Source: Nitrospira sp.
GTDB lineage: Bacteria; Nitrospirota; Thermodesulfovibrionia; Thermodesulfovibrionales; Dissulfurispiraceae
NCBI GenBank assembly: GCA_002634385.1
Contig: NSJL01000001.1
Coordinates: 62,001-126,000, forward strand
Direction: 5' to 3'
DNA: 64,000 nt
Under the pieces are notes generated by a model. That model saw only the letters and a program-made list of their open reading frames with translations. It made no database searches and was not told the origin of the DNA. Below are positions 54,407 through 63,494 of this stretch, in pieces (the first letter of the stretch is position 1; each line of letters begins with the position of its first letter). Made by a program: the position numbers and the translations under genes.

Positions 54407-55861
54407 TTATTGCGGCGATAAGGCAGCGTAAAATCTTTTTCCTTTGCGGTTGACGAAGAGGAGAACGGAATCATCGGGCTTCACTCTGGACACCACCCGG
54501 TTGAAGTCGTTCAGGTTGTTTATCCTCTGGCGATCGATCTCCTGAATGACGTCACCTTTCTTGATACCGGCTTCCTCGGCAGAGGAGCCCGGCTCGACCC
54601 GTACGATCACCACCCCTTTTTCGTCCTTGTCGATCTCCAGCTGTTTTGCAATGGAACGGTTAAGATCCACTACCGCAATACCGGAAAGGACATTCTCTTC
54701 CGTCTCCGGGCTTTGCGGGAAGGACGGAGTCGCTTCCGTCGTCTCTGAAGGGAGCTCCGCTATGGTCACCGTCGCGGTAATCTCCCTGTCTTTCCTCAGA
54801 ACCTTTACGGATACCGGGGAGCCTATCTTGCTCTGGGCCACCATATTTCTGAACATTCCCACATCACTGACTTCCTTCCCGTTGAACTCGAGAATGATAT
54901 CCCCTCTCATCATCCCGGCAACAAATGCAGGTCCACCTTTGACCACATCGCTGATAAGCGCCCCAGCCGACGCCTTGAGGCCGAATTTCTGGGCGATTTC
55001 CGGGGTGAGCTCCTGGATGGCGACGCCGATCCAGCCCCTCGTGACCTTGCCCTTTTTCAGCAACTGATCCATGACCAGCCTGACCATATTGCTCGGCACC
55101 GCAAATCCGATCCCCTGGTATCCTCCCGTCTTTGAGAAAATAGCGGTGTTGATCCCGATCAGTTCTCCCTTTACATTGGTCAGCGGGCCGCCGGAGTTCC
55201 CGGGATTGATGGCGGCATCGGTCTGGATGAAGTTCTCATAATCCGCGATTCCCACATCCACCCTGCCGATGGCGCTGATGATACCCATGGTCACCGTATG
55301 ACTCAGTCCGAAGGGGCTTCCGATGGCGAGGACAAACTCCCCCACCTGCAGCCTGTCGGAATCCCCCCACGGGATACCCGGCAGATCCTTCGCATCGATC
55401 TTGATCACCGCGATATCCGTTTTCGGGTCGGCTCCGATGATCTTTGCCCGGAACGCTCTCCTGTCATACAGGATTACTTTGATATCGTCCGACTGCTCCA
55501 CTACGTGATTGTTGGTGACGATATATCCGTCGGGGGAGACGATGACCCCCGAACCGAGGCTCTGCTCTTTCCATTTCCTCCCATTTCCGTCGGGAAAGGG
55601 ATAGAGAAAATCGAAAAATTCGTCAAAAGGAGCGGTCTGCCTCCTTACCGTTTTTACAGTGGAAATGTTGACCACAGCGGGGGCGACGGCACGGACGATC
55701 TCGGAAAAGGCCCTTGACGTCTCCAGGATGGAGCCGGGAACCCGGGGCGTGAAGGGCATGTACGAGGGAGAGGTTGTCTTGCTTAACAGGTAGTAGGTGA
55801 TTCCGCCGAGGAGAAAACCGATGAGGAGGACGATCGGGATCCAGAGATAGCGCTTTTTCAT
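54407..55861 (-). CDS. Do family serine endopeptidase (HtrA/DegP-like)
   Basis: 484 residues. N-terminal membrane anchor (IPIVLLIGFLLGGITYYL), trypsin-like domain with the triad His in TNNHVVE, Asp in KTDIAVIK and Ser in GNSGGPL, then two PDZ domains (about 290-375 and 395-480). It handles misfolded envelope proteins in the periplasm. It starts three bases after the selB stop, so they are cotranscribed. Confidence 0.95.
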   Translation of the reverse strand: MKKRYLWIPIVLLIGFLLGGITYYLLSKTTSPSYMPFTPRVPGSILETSRAFSEIVRAVAPAVVNISTVKTVRRQTAPFDEFFDFLYPFPDGNGRKWKEQSLGSGVIVSPDGYIVTNNHVVEQSDDIKVILYDRRAFRAKIIGADPKTDIAVIKIDAKDLPGIPWGDSDRLQVGEFVLAIGSPFGLSHTVTMGIISAIGRVDVGIADYENFIQTDAAINPGNSGGPLTNVKGELIGINTAIFSKTGGYQGIGFAVPSNMVRLVMDQLLKKGKVTRGWIGVAIQELTPEIAQKFGLKASAGALISDVVKGGPAFVAGMMRGDIILEFNGKEVSDVGMFRNMVAQSKIGSPVSVKVLRKDREITATVTIAELPSETTEATPSFPQSPETEENVLSGIAVVDLNRSIAKQLEIDKDEKGVVIVRVEPGSSAEEAGIKKGDVIQEIDRQRINNLNDFNRVVSRVKPDDSVLLFVNRKGKRFYAALSPQ

Positions 55862-55864
55862 ACC

Positions 55865-57760
55865 CTATTTTACCATTAATTTTCTGACATCCCCAACCCG
55901 GAGAGTTACCCGGTGGGAGTCGAGGTACTCGAGGAGGGGGAGAGCATATTTGCGTGTTGTTCCAAGGATATCCCTGAACTCTGCCACCGTCATTTCTCCC
56001 TTTTTCGTGAAGAAATTCTTCAGCAGTTTCATCATCCGGTCATAGTGGAGCGCGGTAATATGGAGGGAGTCGTTCAGTCTCACCAGGGCACCCTCCTTGA
56101 CGAGGAGCTTAAGGAGGTCATTCAGCTCTTTCTCACTGAGGGACACCTTCTGCGCCAGCTCAGCTTTCGAGGAGGGTTGCAGTCCCTCTTTTTCGAGAAT
56201 AGCCATTATCTTGCTCTTTACGTTTTCGTCGACGCTGGAGAGGGCCACCCTGAACTCACGGAGGCGGAGCATCTCCCTGTCCACCACCACCTCCTCCACC
56301 CTCTCGATAAGATGATTGAACACCTTCTGGTCGATCCTGATTCCCGCTTTCAGCTCTTCCTTGGGCATGCCCGGCTTCAGCGGGTTCTCCCGGTGAAAGC
56401 GGCCGAGGGTCGCCTTCAGCTCCTCCCGGAACGCATGGAAACTCTCACAGTGCAGCAGGGTATCATGGCTCTTCACCAGAAGCCCTTTCCCAAGCAATTG
56501 CTCCACGGCGCGGTCGATTTCAGGGATGTCACCCTGCAGCCACCCCTCTATCTCAGGGAGCGTGCTCCCGTTGTATCCGGCCCTTCTGACCTTCGTCTCA
56601 ATCTTTTCCTCCATCGACCCTTTCTCAAAAACCGCGAGGTCGGCGGTGCCGGTCCCCCTCTTTCTCCTGACAGGCTGAGGGTCGAGGACCGCTCCGCCCC
56701 CTATGGTCTCCAGGGGAGAGAACCTCCTGACGATGTACCGGTCTCCGGAAAGGACCACCACCGGCTCTTCCAGCCGGAACTGGCAATAGCAGGACTCTCC
56801 CGGCTTCACTTCATCCCTGTCGTAGAGGACGATACGGGCGATGGTTTCCGCAGTGCCGGTATAAAAATGAACGAGGCTCCTGCTCTTGACCGGGGGGGCA
56901 TCCTTCAGCATGTCCAGCTTCGCATCCATCGCCCGGGTAGGAGTAAAACGGTCGGGGGTCACCACCACATCCCCCCTCTTGAGCAGTTCCCTGTCGATCC
57001 CCTGGAGATTGATCCCGATCCGCTGGCCGGCATACGCCCGCTCCACTCCTTTGCCGTGGCTCTGGAGCCCCCTCACCTTGCTGGTAATACGGGAGGGGAG
57101 TATCTCCACCGGCGCATCCAGCACAATGGTGCCCGACAGGGCGGTTCCGGTGACGACAGTACCGAACCCCTTAAGAGTGAAAACCCTGTCTATAGGGAGC
57201 CGGAACAATCCTTTCACCAGCTTGGGCTCCACCCCGAGGGCGACTTCCCGTATCTTTTCCTTCAGTGCCTCCAGGTTAAGGCCCGATCTCGCCGAGACGG
57301 GGAGAAGGACGGCATTCTCGAGGAAGGTCCCCTTTACAAAGGTACGCACGTCATCGATCACCAGGTGCAACCATTCCTCATCCACAAGATCCGCCTTGGT
57401 GATGGCCACGATGCCCGCCTTGATCTTCAGCAGCTCACAGATGGCGAGGTGCTCCCGGCTTTGGGGCATTACCCCTTCATCCGCAGCGATGACCATCAGG
57501 ACGATATCGATCCCCCCCGCCCCTGCCAGCATGTTCTTGATCAGACGCTCATGCCCGGGGACGTCCACAATCCCCACTGCCAATCCGTCGGGGTACAGGA
57601 GATTGGCGAACCCGAGGTCGATGGTGATACCCCGTTCCTTTTCCTCCTTGAGCCTGTCGGGATCGGTGCCCGTAAGGGCCTTCACCAGGGAACTCTTTCC
57701 ATGGTCGATATGTCCGGCAGTGCCGAGGATGACGCTTTTCATCAATTCATTATTATTCAT
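55865..57760 (-). CDS. selB: Selenocysteine-specific elongation factor SelB
   Basis: 631 residues. The GTPase domain begins GTAGHIDHGKSS with ITIDLGFA as switch II, DVPGHERLIKNM and ITKADLVDEE; domains II-III follow, and the C-terminal half is a row of winged helices that bind the SECIS hairpin. It brings Sec-tRNA to UGA codons. selA, selC and selD are not in the window. The start is either 57760 or ATG 57742 (MKSVILGT), neither with a strong ribosome site. Confidence 0.94.
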   Translation of the reverse strand: MNNNELMKSVILGTAGHIDHGKSSLVKALTGTDPDRLKEEKERGITIDLGFANLLYPDGLAVGIVDVPGHERLIKNMLAGAGGIDIVLMVIAADEGVMPQSREHLAICELLKIKAGIVAITKADLVDEEWLHLVIDDVRTFVKGTFLENAVLLPVSARSGLNLEALKEKIREVALGVEPKLVKGLFRLPIDRVFTLKGFGTVVTGTALSGTIVLDAPVEILPSRITSKVRGLQSHGKGVERAYAGQRIGINLQGIDRELLKRGDVVVTPDRFTPTRAMDAKLDMLKDAPPVKSRSLVHFYTGTAETIARIVLYDRDEVKPGESCYCQFRLEEPVVVLSGDRYIVRRFSPLETIGGGAVLDPQPVRRKRGTGTADLAVFEKGSMEEKIETKVRRAGYNGSTLPEIEGWLQGDIPEIDRAVEQLLGKGLLVKSHDTLLHCESFHAFREELKATLGRFHRENPLKPGMPKEELKAGIRIDQKVFNHLIERVEEVVVDREMLRLREFRVALSSVDENVKSKIMAILEKEGLQPSSKAELAQKVSLSEKELNDLLKLLVKEGALVRLNDSLHITALHYDRMMKLLKNFFTKKGEMTVAEFRDILGTTRKYALPLLEYLDSHRVTLRVGDVRKLMVK

Positions 57761-57822
57761 GGTTCTCAGGTGTCGTGTATCGTGTTTCTCCTTTTGCAGG
57801 GTGCAAACGGAATTCCCGTGCT

Positions 57823-57842
57823 AGGATGTGTAGGCACATCCT
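57823..57842. repeat. Small palindrome, possible fused-end remnant of the dispersed repeat
   Basis: AGGATGTGTAGGCACATCCT, an 8-bp perfect hairpin that looks like the left end (AGGGTGTGTAGG) and right end (CACATCCT) of the 2925/58521 element joined. It spans the hisH stop codon. Confidence 0.5.
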
Positions 57843-58494
57843 AAGAGCCGCAGACCATTTCATTGAACCCTTTAAGGATTTTCAATCCCGCCCCCTGGCT
57901 TTTTTCAGGATGGAACTGGGTGGCGATCACATTGTCCTTCCACACCATCGAAACGAAATCGACACCGTATTCGGTCCGGGAGGCGATCACTCCCTCCTCT
58001 TCAGGAACTACGTAGTAGGAATGGACAAAATAGAAATAGGTATCGTCCGGGATCTCGCGGAACAGGGGGGGCCTCCTGCTCAACCGGGCGGTATTCCACC
58101 CCATATGGGGAATCTTCAGTCCCTGACAGCTGCCCGCCTCCCCTCCGTCGGGCACCTCATGTCCGAACCGGAAACGGACGACCCTTCCTTTGAGTATATC
58201 CATGCCCCTGCAGAAACCGAACTCTTCCGAGTCGGAAAAAAGTATCTGGAGGCCGAGACATATGCCCAGGTACGGCTTTCCTTTTTCGATCTCTTTAACG
58301 ATGACGCCGAGCAGGTTCATGCTGTCGAGGTTCCGCATGCAATCCTTGAAGGCACCGACACCGGGAAGAACGATCCCCGCGGCATCGGAAATAACCTTCG
58401 GATCTGCAGTGACCCTGACCTCGGCCCCCATCTTGAGAAAGCCCTTTTCAACGCTACGGATATTTCCCATCCCGTAATCCACTATTGCGATCAT
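57841..58494 (-). CDS. hisH: Imidazole glycerol phosphate synthase glutamine amidotransferase subunit
   Basis: 217 residues, class I amidotransferase. The nucleophile Cys is in YLGICLGLQIL, the His/Glu pair in ATQFHPEKSQG, and VDYGMGNIRSV is the HisH N-terminus. It supplies ammonia to HisF in histidine synthesis. ATG at 58494 with AGAGGT seven bases upstream. hisF and other his genes are not adjacent. Confidence 0.94.
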   Translation of the reverse strand: MIAIVDYGMGNIRSVEKGFLKMGAEVRVTADPKVISDAAGIVLPGVGAFKDCMRNLDSMNLLGVIVKEIEKGKPYLGICLGLQILFSDSEEFGFCRGMDILKGRVVRFRFGHEVPDGGEAGSCQGLKIPHMGWNTARLSRRPPLFREIPDDTYFYFVHSYYVVPEEEGVIASRTEYGVDFVSMVWKDNVIATQFHPEKSQGAGLKILKGFNEMVCGS

Positions 58495-58520
58495 GAACAA
58501 ACCTCTTTATTTCCCGCTTT

Positions 58521-58728
58521 AGGGTGTGTAGGCAAACTGTGTTCCTTGCGAGAGCAAGCGAACCGTTCCCAAGCAAGGCGTCACGGGTACAACGCCCGCC
58601 ATAATGAGACAATACCGAGCAGAGCTACGGTGAGGACGTTTTGCCCGGGATAACGCAGACCAGGGACTGTGCAGCCGGTCGCAGCAGAAGCCGCTGCCGC
58701 AGGAGATGATAGCTTTCCTGCACACCCC
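58521..58728. repeat. Dispersed intergenic repeat, copy B
   Basis: About 208 bp beginning with AGGGTGTGTAGGCAAACTG, identical to the left end of copy A at 2925. Internal blocks at 58632-58650 and 58669-58690 also match copy A; the right end (CCTGCACACCCC) is more diverged. It lies directly upstream of hisH. Confidence 0.75.
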
Positions 58729-58946
58729 AGTGATTTTTTATTGTATCACATTCAGGGAGAACGGTTCCGCAGTTTTCATATCGATTAACGATGAAACACC
58801 TCCTTCACCCTGCTCCCCCTCCTTTGGACCGGACCCCCTTCTCCATGGAAAAACAAAATATTGCACCCTGTAATATTTTCGGCTCCTCCTCCCTCCCCCC
58901 ACCTTCTACGTGCATCTGCTCTACTTTTTGAACACTTTTTAATGTG

Positions 58947-58975
58947 TTGCATAAAAAAACGACAGTTGGTATAGT
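58947..58975 (+). promoter_or_regulatory. Sigma-70-type promoter for the XRE regulator
   Basis: TTGCAT (58947-58952) and TATAGT (58970-58975), spacer 17 bp. An inverted repeat AAAATATT / AATATTTT (58855-58862, 58872-58879) lies upstream and could be an operator. Confidence 0.6.
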
Positions 58976-59063
58976 GATACCTATATTGCTGATTGCAATA
59001 TTTTTAAATTCATTGTACCATAGATACAAATCTTCAAAAAAACGGGAGCGGGGCAGGATCGAT

Positions 59064-59426
59064 ATGCTGACAAAGAAAATCAAAAAGACAAAAGAGATCG
59101 GCGAATTAGTCAAGAAGCGCAGAAAAGAGTTGGGCATCTCCCAGGAGAAACTTGCCGAGATGCTGAACGTCACCTACCAACAGGTCCAGCGGTATGAGAA
59201 CGGAAAGAACAGGCTCAATGTGGAGCATATCCAGATCATTGCCGATGCGCTTTCGGTACCCATTACCTACTTTTTCAAACACGAAGACAAGCCGGGAGCG
59301 GAGAAGAAGGTGCCCTTTCTGCAGCCTGAGGAGAGAAAGCTGCTCAAGCACTTCAGAAAGGTCAAGAACAACCAGTCCAAGATACTCGTTATCAACGTGG
59401 CCCGTTTAGCGTCAAAAGCGGAATAG
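59064..59426 (+). CDS. XRE family transcriptional regulator
   Basis: 120 residues. A Cro/C1-type helix-turn-helix (about residues 12-70: LVKKRRKELGISQEKLAEML, TYQQVQRYENGKNRLN) is followed by a helical tail. ATG at 59064 with AGGATC upstream is preferred; starting at the GTG 58944 would add a hydrophobic stretch encoded by the promoter region. It is flanked by hisH and comEC and its target is unknown. Confidence 0.85.
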   Translation: MLTKKIKKTKEIGELVKKRRKELGISQEKLAEMLNVTYQQVQRYENGKNRLNVEHIQIIADALSVPITYFFKHEDKPGAEKKVPFLQPEERKLLKHFRKVKNNQSKILVINVARLASKAE

Positions 59427-59432
59427 GAGGAA

Positions 59433-61913
59433 TTACCATACCCGGAACAGCCGCCCGATATTCCTCCATTCCTCTGTGCCCCACGCAGGCTCCCTCATCT
59501 GAAAGTCCTGCCACGCCTTCACTTCCAGTTCCCCGCCCTCCCTTTCCCGGACACCGACCGCACCGTCCCTGTCCGTCCTGAATACCTGCGCAGCGCCGAG
59601 CATCACGAGGGTCTCCCGGTGCGGGTGTCCGTACCTGTTCCCGCGTCCGACGCTGATCACCGCAATGTCGGGAGAAACCGCACGGAAGAAGTCCGCCCCT
59701 GCGGAGAACCGGCTTCCATGATGGGGAACCTTCAGAACGGCGCTCCGGAGATGAGCGCCCAGATGCAGCAGATCCTCTTCTCCCTCCTGCTCTATATCGC
59801 CGGTAAAGAGGAATGCACTCCGCCTCCCCTGGATTTTCAGGACAAGGGAATCATCATTCACCCCCGTGCTCCTCGATCCCGCCGTGTAGAAGTCCTCATA
59901 CGTATGAAGAACTGTCAGCGAATACCCCTCCCCCTTTGCCACATCCCCCCGCTGCACGCCGCGGCGGCGCATCTCCGGGAGTCCCCGGTACAGCAGCCGA
60001 CCGTTATCCCATATTTCACCGATAACAAATTGTTCCGCAAGATAGCGCACTCCTCCCGCATGGTCGGACTGTCCGTGGGACAGGACGAGGGCATCTATCC
60101 GGCGGGCCCCCCGATAGCGTAAATACTCCCCCACCTGAAGCCCGCTTCTGCCGGTGTCCACCACCAGGGTCTTTCCGTCCGGCAGCTCCACCACCGCCGC
60201 ATCTCCCTGTCCTACATCAAGATACGTCACCCGGATCCCCCTCGTTCCAAAGGGATCTGCTAAAAATACGGCGAGGAGAACGAGTACGGAAACGGGTGCA
60301 CGCAGCAGGGACCGGAGCCCCGTCCCTCCGCCGCTCCGGTCCGGGCCCTTCCCTCCCCCACGGAAAGTAAACGCGATCGAAAGAAAGAGAGATCCATAAA
60401 AGGCAACGAGAAAGGCACCGGGAAAAGCGGGAATCTTCACCTCGGCAAACCGCCACTGTGCGCTCTGCCCGACGGATGCGAGGACAAAACGGGTAACGCT
60501 GTCGATGATGGAGAGGAGGGGGAAATAGTCCGAGACAAGATACACGAAAGAGGAGAAGAGGGTCGCCGGGAGTATCAGGAACCCGATAACCGGCGTGATG
60601 AGGAGATTGGTGAGGGGAGAGATAAGGGAGAAGTAATGAAAATAGTATGCGACGAGGGGCGCGGTACCCAGGGTGGCTGCACCCGATATAAGGACGGAAA
60701 TGCGTATGTGGGAAGAGAGGACAGACACGAGGGCACGGCAACGCAGAAAGGCGGAGGGCAGCACTCCGGCAGGGGGAGACGGAGAGCCGTTCCCCTCCGG
60801 ACATTCATTCTTCGCTTCCCCTGCCCTCTGTCCGGTTACCATTCCGATACAGAGCACCGCAACAAAAGAAAGCTGAAAGGAGAGATCGAGAAGAGAGTCG
60901 GGCCGGATAAAGACGATAGCAGCAGCGGCAACAAGAAGAGTGTTCAGCCAGACCCCCCTTCTTTGCACGACAAGTCCGAAAAGGAACAGGACAATCATAA
61001 TGAATGACCTGACGGCGGGAAAGCTCCTGTCGGAAATGAAAAGATACCCCGCAAGACAGGGGATACTCGCGACAGCCGCGATCTGGGAGGGGCTGCAGTA
61101 AAGAGTTATCCGTGCCAGCAGACGGTACGGCAGCATCTTCACCAGTGTCGAGAACGCCCTGTACAGGATGAGGAGCAGGAGTCCGAAATGGGCGCCCGAG
61201 ATACTCAGGATATGGGCCAGACCGGTGGCATTAAAGGAATCACTCGTCTTCCGGGTAAGGAGGCTGCGGTCGCCGGTGATGAGCGACATCAGGAAGGATG
61301 CCGCTTCTGCGGAGAAACGGTTCCTCAGGAAGGAGTTCAGCTTCAACCGTGCCGCGCTGAAAGGATCAGAGGCCGCGGGGCCGAGATCACGGAAATCCAG
61401 CGCATACCCGCCCATCATATGCCTGCCGCCCCCCGGGTTCAAGGAAAAGGCATCTCCGGGAATGCGTGCGCGCACCGCGTAAGACCTGCCGGGATTCAGA
61501 GCGACAGGACTCACCATGCGAATCTCCCTGATATGCAGCGGAAAGCCGCTCCTGTCCTCCGCTGCGCTCACCTCCAGCACCTGGGAGAAGGTCCCCGGGG
61601 CAGAGGGGAGGGGGACCGCTGCAGAGCGCGGGATACCACGGACCAGGATGCTCTCCCCCGCAATTTTTTCCAGGGAGGGGGGAGGGAGATACAGCATCTT
61701 AGCGCGGAAAAACCCAACGGAGCAGAAAAAGACAAGAGGAAGAACAAAAAGAAGCTTCCGCAGGGCGGTCCGTTCCCGGTCGACCGCTCCGGACCGCAGG
61801 AATCCTGCCGCAGCCAGCAAAGCGCCCGATATGATAAGAGAGGTAACGGGGAAAAAGCGCTGGAGAAAGAAGAGACCTGCCCCGCAGAGAAAGGCAAGCA
61901 GATAGATCACCAT
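59433..61913 (-). CDS. comEC: DNA internalization-related competence protein ComEC/Rec2
   Basis: 826 residues. An N-terminal OB-like part, a competence domain with many membrane helices (ITGDRSLL, HILSISGAHFGLLL) and a C-terminal metallo-beta-lactamase domain (YLDVGQGDAAVV, LSHGQSDHAGG, LKVPHHGSRFS). It forms the inner-membrane channel for DNA uptake. Full length, so natural transformation is possible. In the HXHXDH-type motif the usual first His-containing pair reads SHGQSDHAGG. Confidence 0.92.
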   Translation of the reverse strand: MVIYLLAFLCGAGLFFLQRFFPVTSLIISGALLAAAGFLRSGAVDRERTALRKLLFVLPLVFFCSVGFFRAKMLYLPPPSLEKIAGESILVRGIPRSAAVPLPSAPGTFSQVLEVSAAEDRSGFPLHIREIRMVSPVALNPGRSYAVRARIPGDAFSLNPGGGRHMMGGYALDFRDLGPAASDPFSAARLKLNSFLRNRFSAEAASFLMSLITGDRSLLTRKTSDSFNATGLAHILSISGAHFGLLLLILYRAFSTLVKMLPYRLLARITLYCSPSQIAAVASIPCLAGYLFISDRSFPAVRSFIMIVLFLFGLVVQRRGVWLNTLLVAAAAIVFIRPDSLLDLSFQLSFVAVLCIGMVTGQRAGEAKNECPEGNGSPSPPAGVLPSAFLRCRALVSVLSSHIRISVLISGAATLGTAPLVAYYFHYFSLISPLTNLLITPVIGFLILPATLFSSFVYLVSDYFPLLSIIDSVTRFVLASVGQSAQWRFAEVKIPAFPGAFLVAFYGSLFLSIAFTFRGGGKGPDRSGGGTGLRSLLRAPVSVLVLLAVFLADPFGTRGIRVTYLDVGQGDAAVVELPDGKTLVVDTGRSGLQVGEYLRYRGARRIDALVLSHGQSDHAGGVRYLAEQFVIGEIWDNGRLLYRGLPEMRRRGVQRGDVAKGEGYSLTVLHTYEDFYTAGSRSTGVNDDSLVLKIQGRRSAFLFTGDIEQEGEEDLLHLGAHLRSAVLKVPHHGSRFSAGADFFRAVSPDIAVISVGRGNRYGHPHRETLVMLGAAQVFRTDRDGAVGVREREGGELEVKAWQDFQMREPAWGTEEWRNIGRLFRVW

Positions 61914-62006
61914 GCAGGCACCCCGTTTCTCCTCCTTCCGCCGTCCGCGAAAGAGGGCCCGGACAAATGCGAAGGCAAAAGTTCCCCTGCTCCTGAAAGG
62001 AGGGCG

Positions 62007-63371
62007 CTACGCGCGGGTTTCCCCCTTCCCCATATGGGTGCGTATCACCCCGGCAACCTCCTCCGCAGCCTCTTTCGCCACAGCAGGGTCCTCGGCTTCC
62101 ACCATAACCCGGATCTTCGGCTCTGTTCCGGAAGGCCTGACAAGAAGTCTTCCCCTGTCTCCGAGCTTTGCCTCCGCAGCGGCAATGGCATCGACAATCC
62201 CGGGAACGCTCTTCAGATCCTTCTTTTCATAGATGGGGACATTCAACAGGACCTGCGGATAGAGCTCAATCCCGCCGGACAGATCGGAGAGGAGCCGGTT
62301 CGACTTCCTCATCAGGTAAAGGACCTGCAGCGCAGTGATCGGGCCATCGCCGGTGGTGTTATACTCGAACGAAACGATGTGCCCCGACTGCTCGCCGCCG
62401 AGGGCATACCCGCCCTTGAGCATTTCCTCCACCACATAGCGGTCCCCCACCTTGGTGCGCAGCAGCCGTATCCCCTGGGCATCGAGAAACTTCCCGAGGC
62501 CGAGATTACTCATGACGGTAGCCACCACGGTATCCCCCCGCAGTTTCCCCTCTTTTTTCAGCCCCGCTGCCCAGATTCCCAGAATCAGGTCGCCATCCAC
62601 CACGGAGCCTTTTTCATCCACCAGGAGGGTCCTGTCGGCATCCCCGTCATGGGCGACCCCGACGTGGGCATTATGCTCCCGCACTGCCTGTGCAAGACAA
62701 TCGAGGTGCAATGAACCGCAGTTATCGTTGATATTTACACCGTCCGGCTTATCATTGATGGAGATGACCTCTGCGCCCAGTTCCCGCAGCAGAAGAGGGG
62801 TAACCTTGTATGCGGCACCGTTTGCGGTATCCACCACCACCTTTAACCCCTCGAGGTCCATTCCCCTGGGGATGGTGGATTTGATATACTCGATGTACCG
62901 GCCCGTGGCATCGTCGAGCCGGGAGGCCCTTCCGATCTTTTCGCCCGTTGCCCTCCTCGCGGGAAAGTCCTTGCTGGCAATAAGCTCCTCCATTCTCGCT
63001 TCCAGTTCATCGGAAAGCTTGAAGCCGGAGGGGGAGAAGATTTTAATCCCGTTATCCTCGAAGGGATTGTGGGAGGCAGAGATGACAATTCCCGCATCAA
63101 GCCGCAGGGCCCGGGTAAGAAAAGCCACTCCGGGAGTGGGAAGGGGGCCAACAAGGGTGACATTCATCCCCTTCGAACAGATACCCGACGTCAGTGCGCT
63201 CTCGATCATGTACCCGGAGAGCCGTGTATCCTTTCCGATAAGCACCGTACGTCTCCCGTGCTCCGTGCGCAGCACCGAGGCAATGGCCATGCCGATACGC
63301 AGAACCGTCTCAGGGGTCATGGGGAAAAGATTCACCTTTCCCCGAATACCGTCAGTACCGAACAATTTCAT
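62007..63371 (-). CDS. glmM: Phosphoglucosamine mutase
   Basis: 454 residues, alpha-D-phosphohexomutase. FGTDGIRGK at the N-terminus, the phosphoserine in VISASHNPFEDNG, the metal loop HDGDADRTL and the C-terminal phosphate site RPSGTEPKIRVMVEAE identify GlmM. It makes glucosamine-1-P for GlmU. ATG with GAGGGA upstream. It follows the cdaR-like gene, the standard cdaA-cdaR-glmM order that links c-di-AMP to cell-wall synthesis. Confidence 0.96.
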   Translation of the reverse strand: MKLFGTDGIRGKVNLFPMTPETVLRIGMAIASVLRTEHGRRTVLIGKDTRLSGYMIESALTSGICSKGMNVTLVGPLPTPGVAFLTRALRLDAGIVISASHNPFEDNGIKIFSPSGFKLSDELEARMEELIASKDFPARRATGEKIGRASRLDDATGRYIEYIKSTIPRGMDLEGLKVVVDTANGAAYKVTPLLLRELGAEVISINDKPDGVNINDNCGSLHLDCLAQAVREHNAHVGVAHDGDADRTLLVDEKGSVVDGDLILGIWAAGLKKEGKLRGDTVVATVMSNLGLGKFLDAQGIRLLRTKVGDRYVVEEMLKGGYALGGEQSGHIVSFEYNTTGDGPITALQVLYLMRKSNRLLSDLSGGIELYPQVLLNVPIYEKKDLKSVPGIVDAIAAAEAKLGDRGRLLVRPSGTEPKIRVMVEAEDPAVAKEAAEEVAGVIRTHMGKGETRA

Positions 63372-63494
63372 AGTATGTCCCTCGAAGAGAGTTTCAGCGG
63401 CGCCGCTCCTGCATACAGAGCCGCCCGGATGTTTTCTTGTTTTCCCGCCATCGCCGCCCCCTTACGCTGCCTTTGCGGGCGGCCTGTCCTTTCA

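Noticed and set aside
58944-59063. N-terminal extension of the XRE regulator with a membrane-like segment
   Set aside because: The AT-rich stretch contains a good -35/-10 promoter, and the ATG at 59064 has its own ribosome site.
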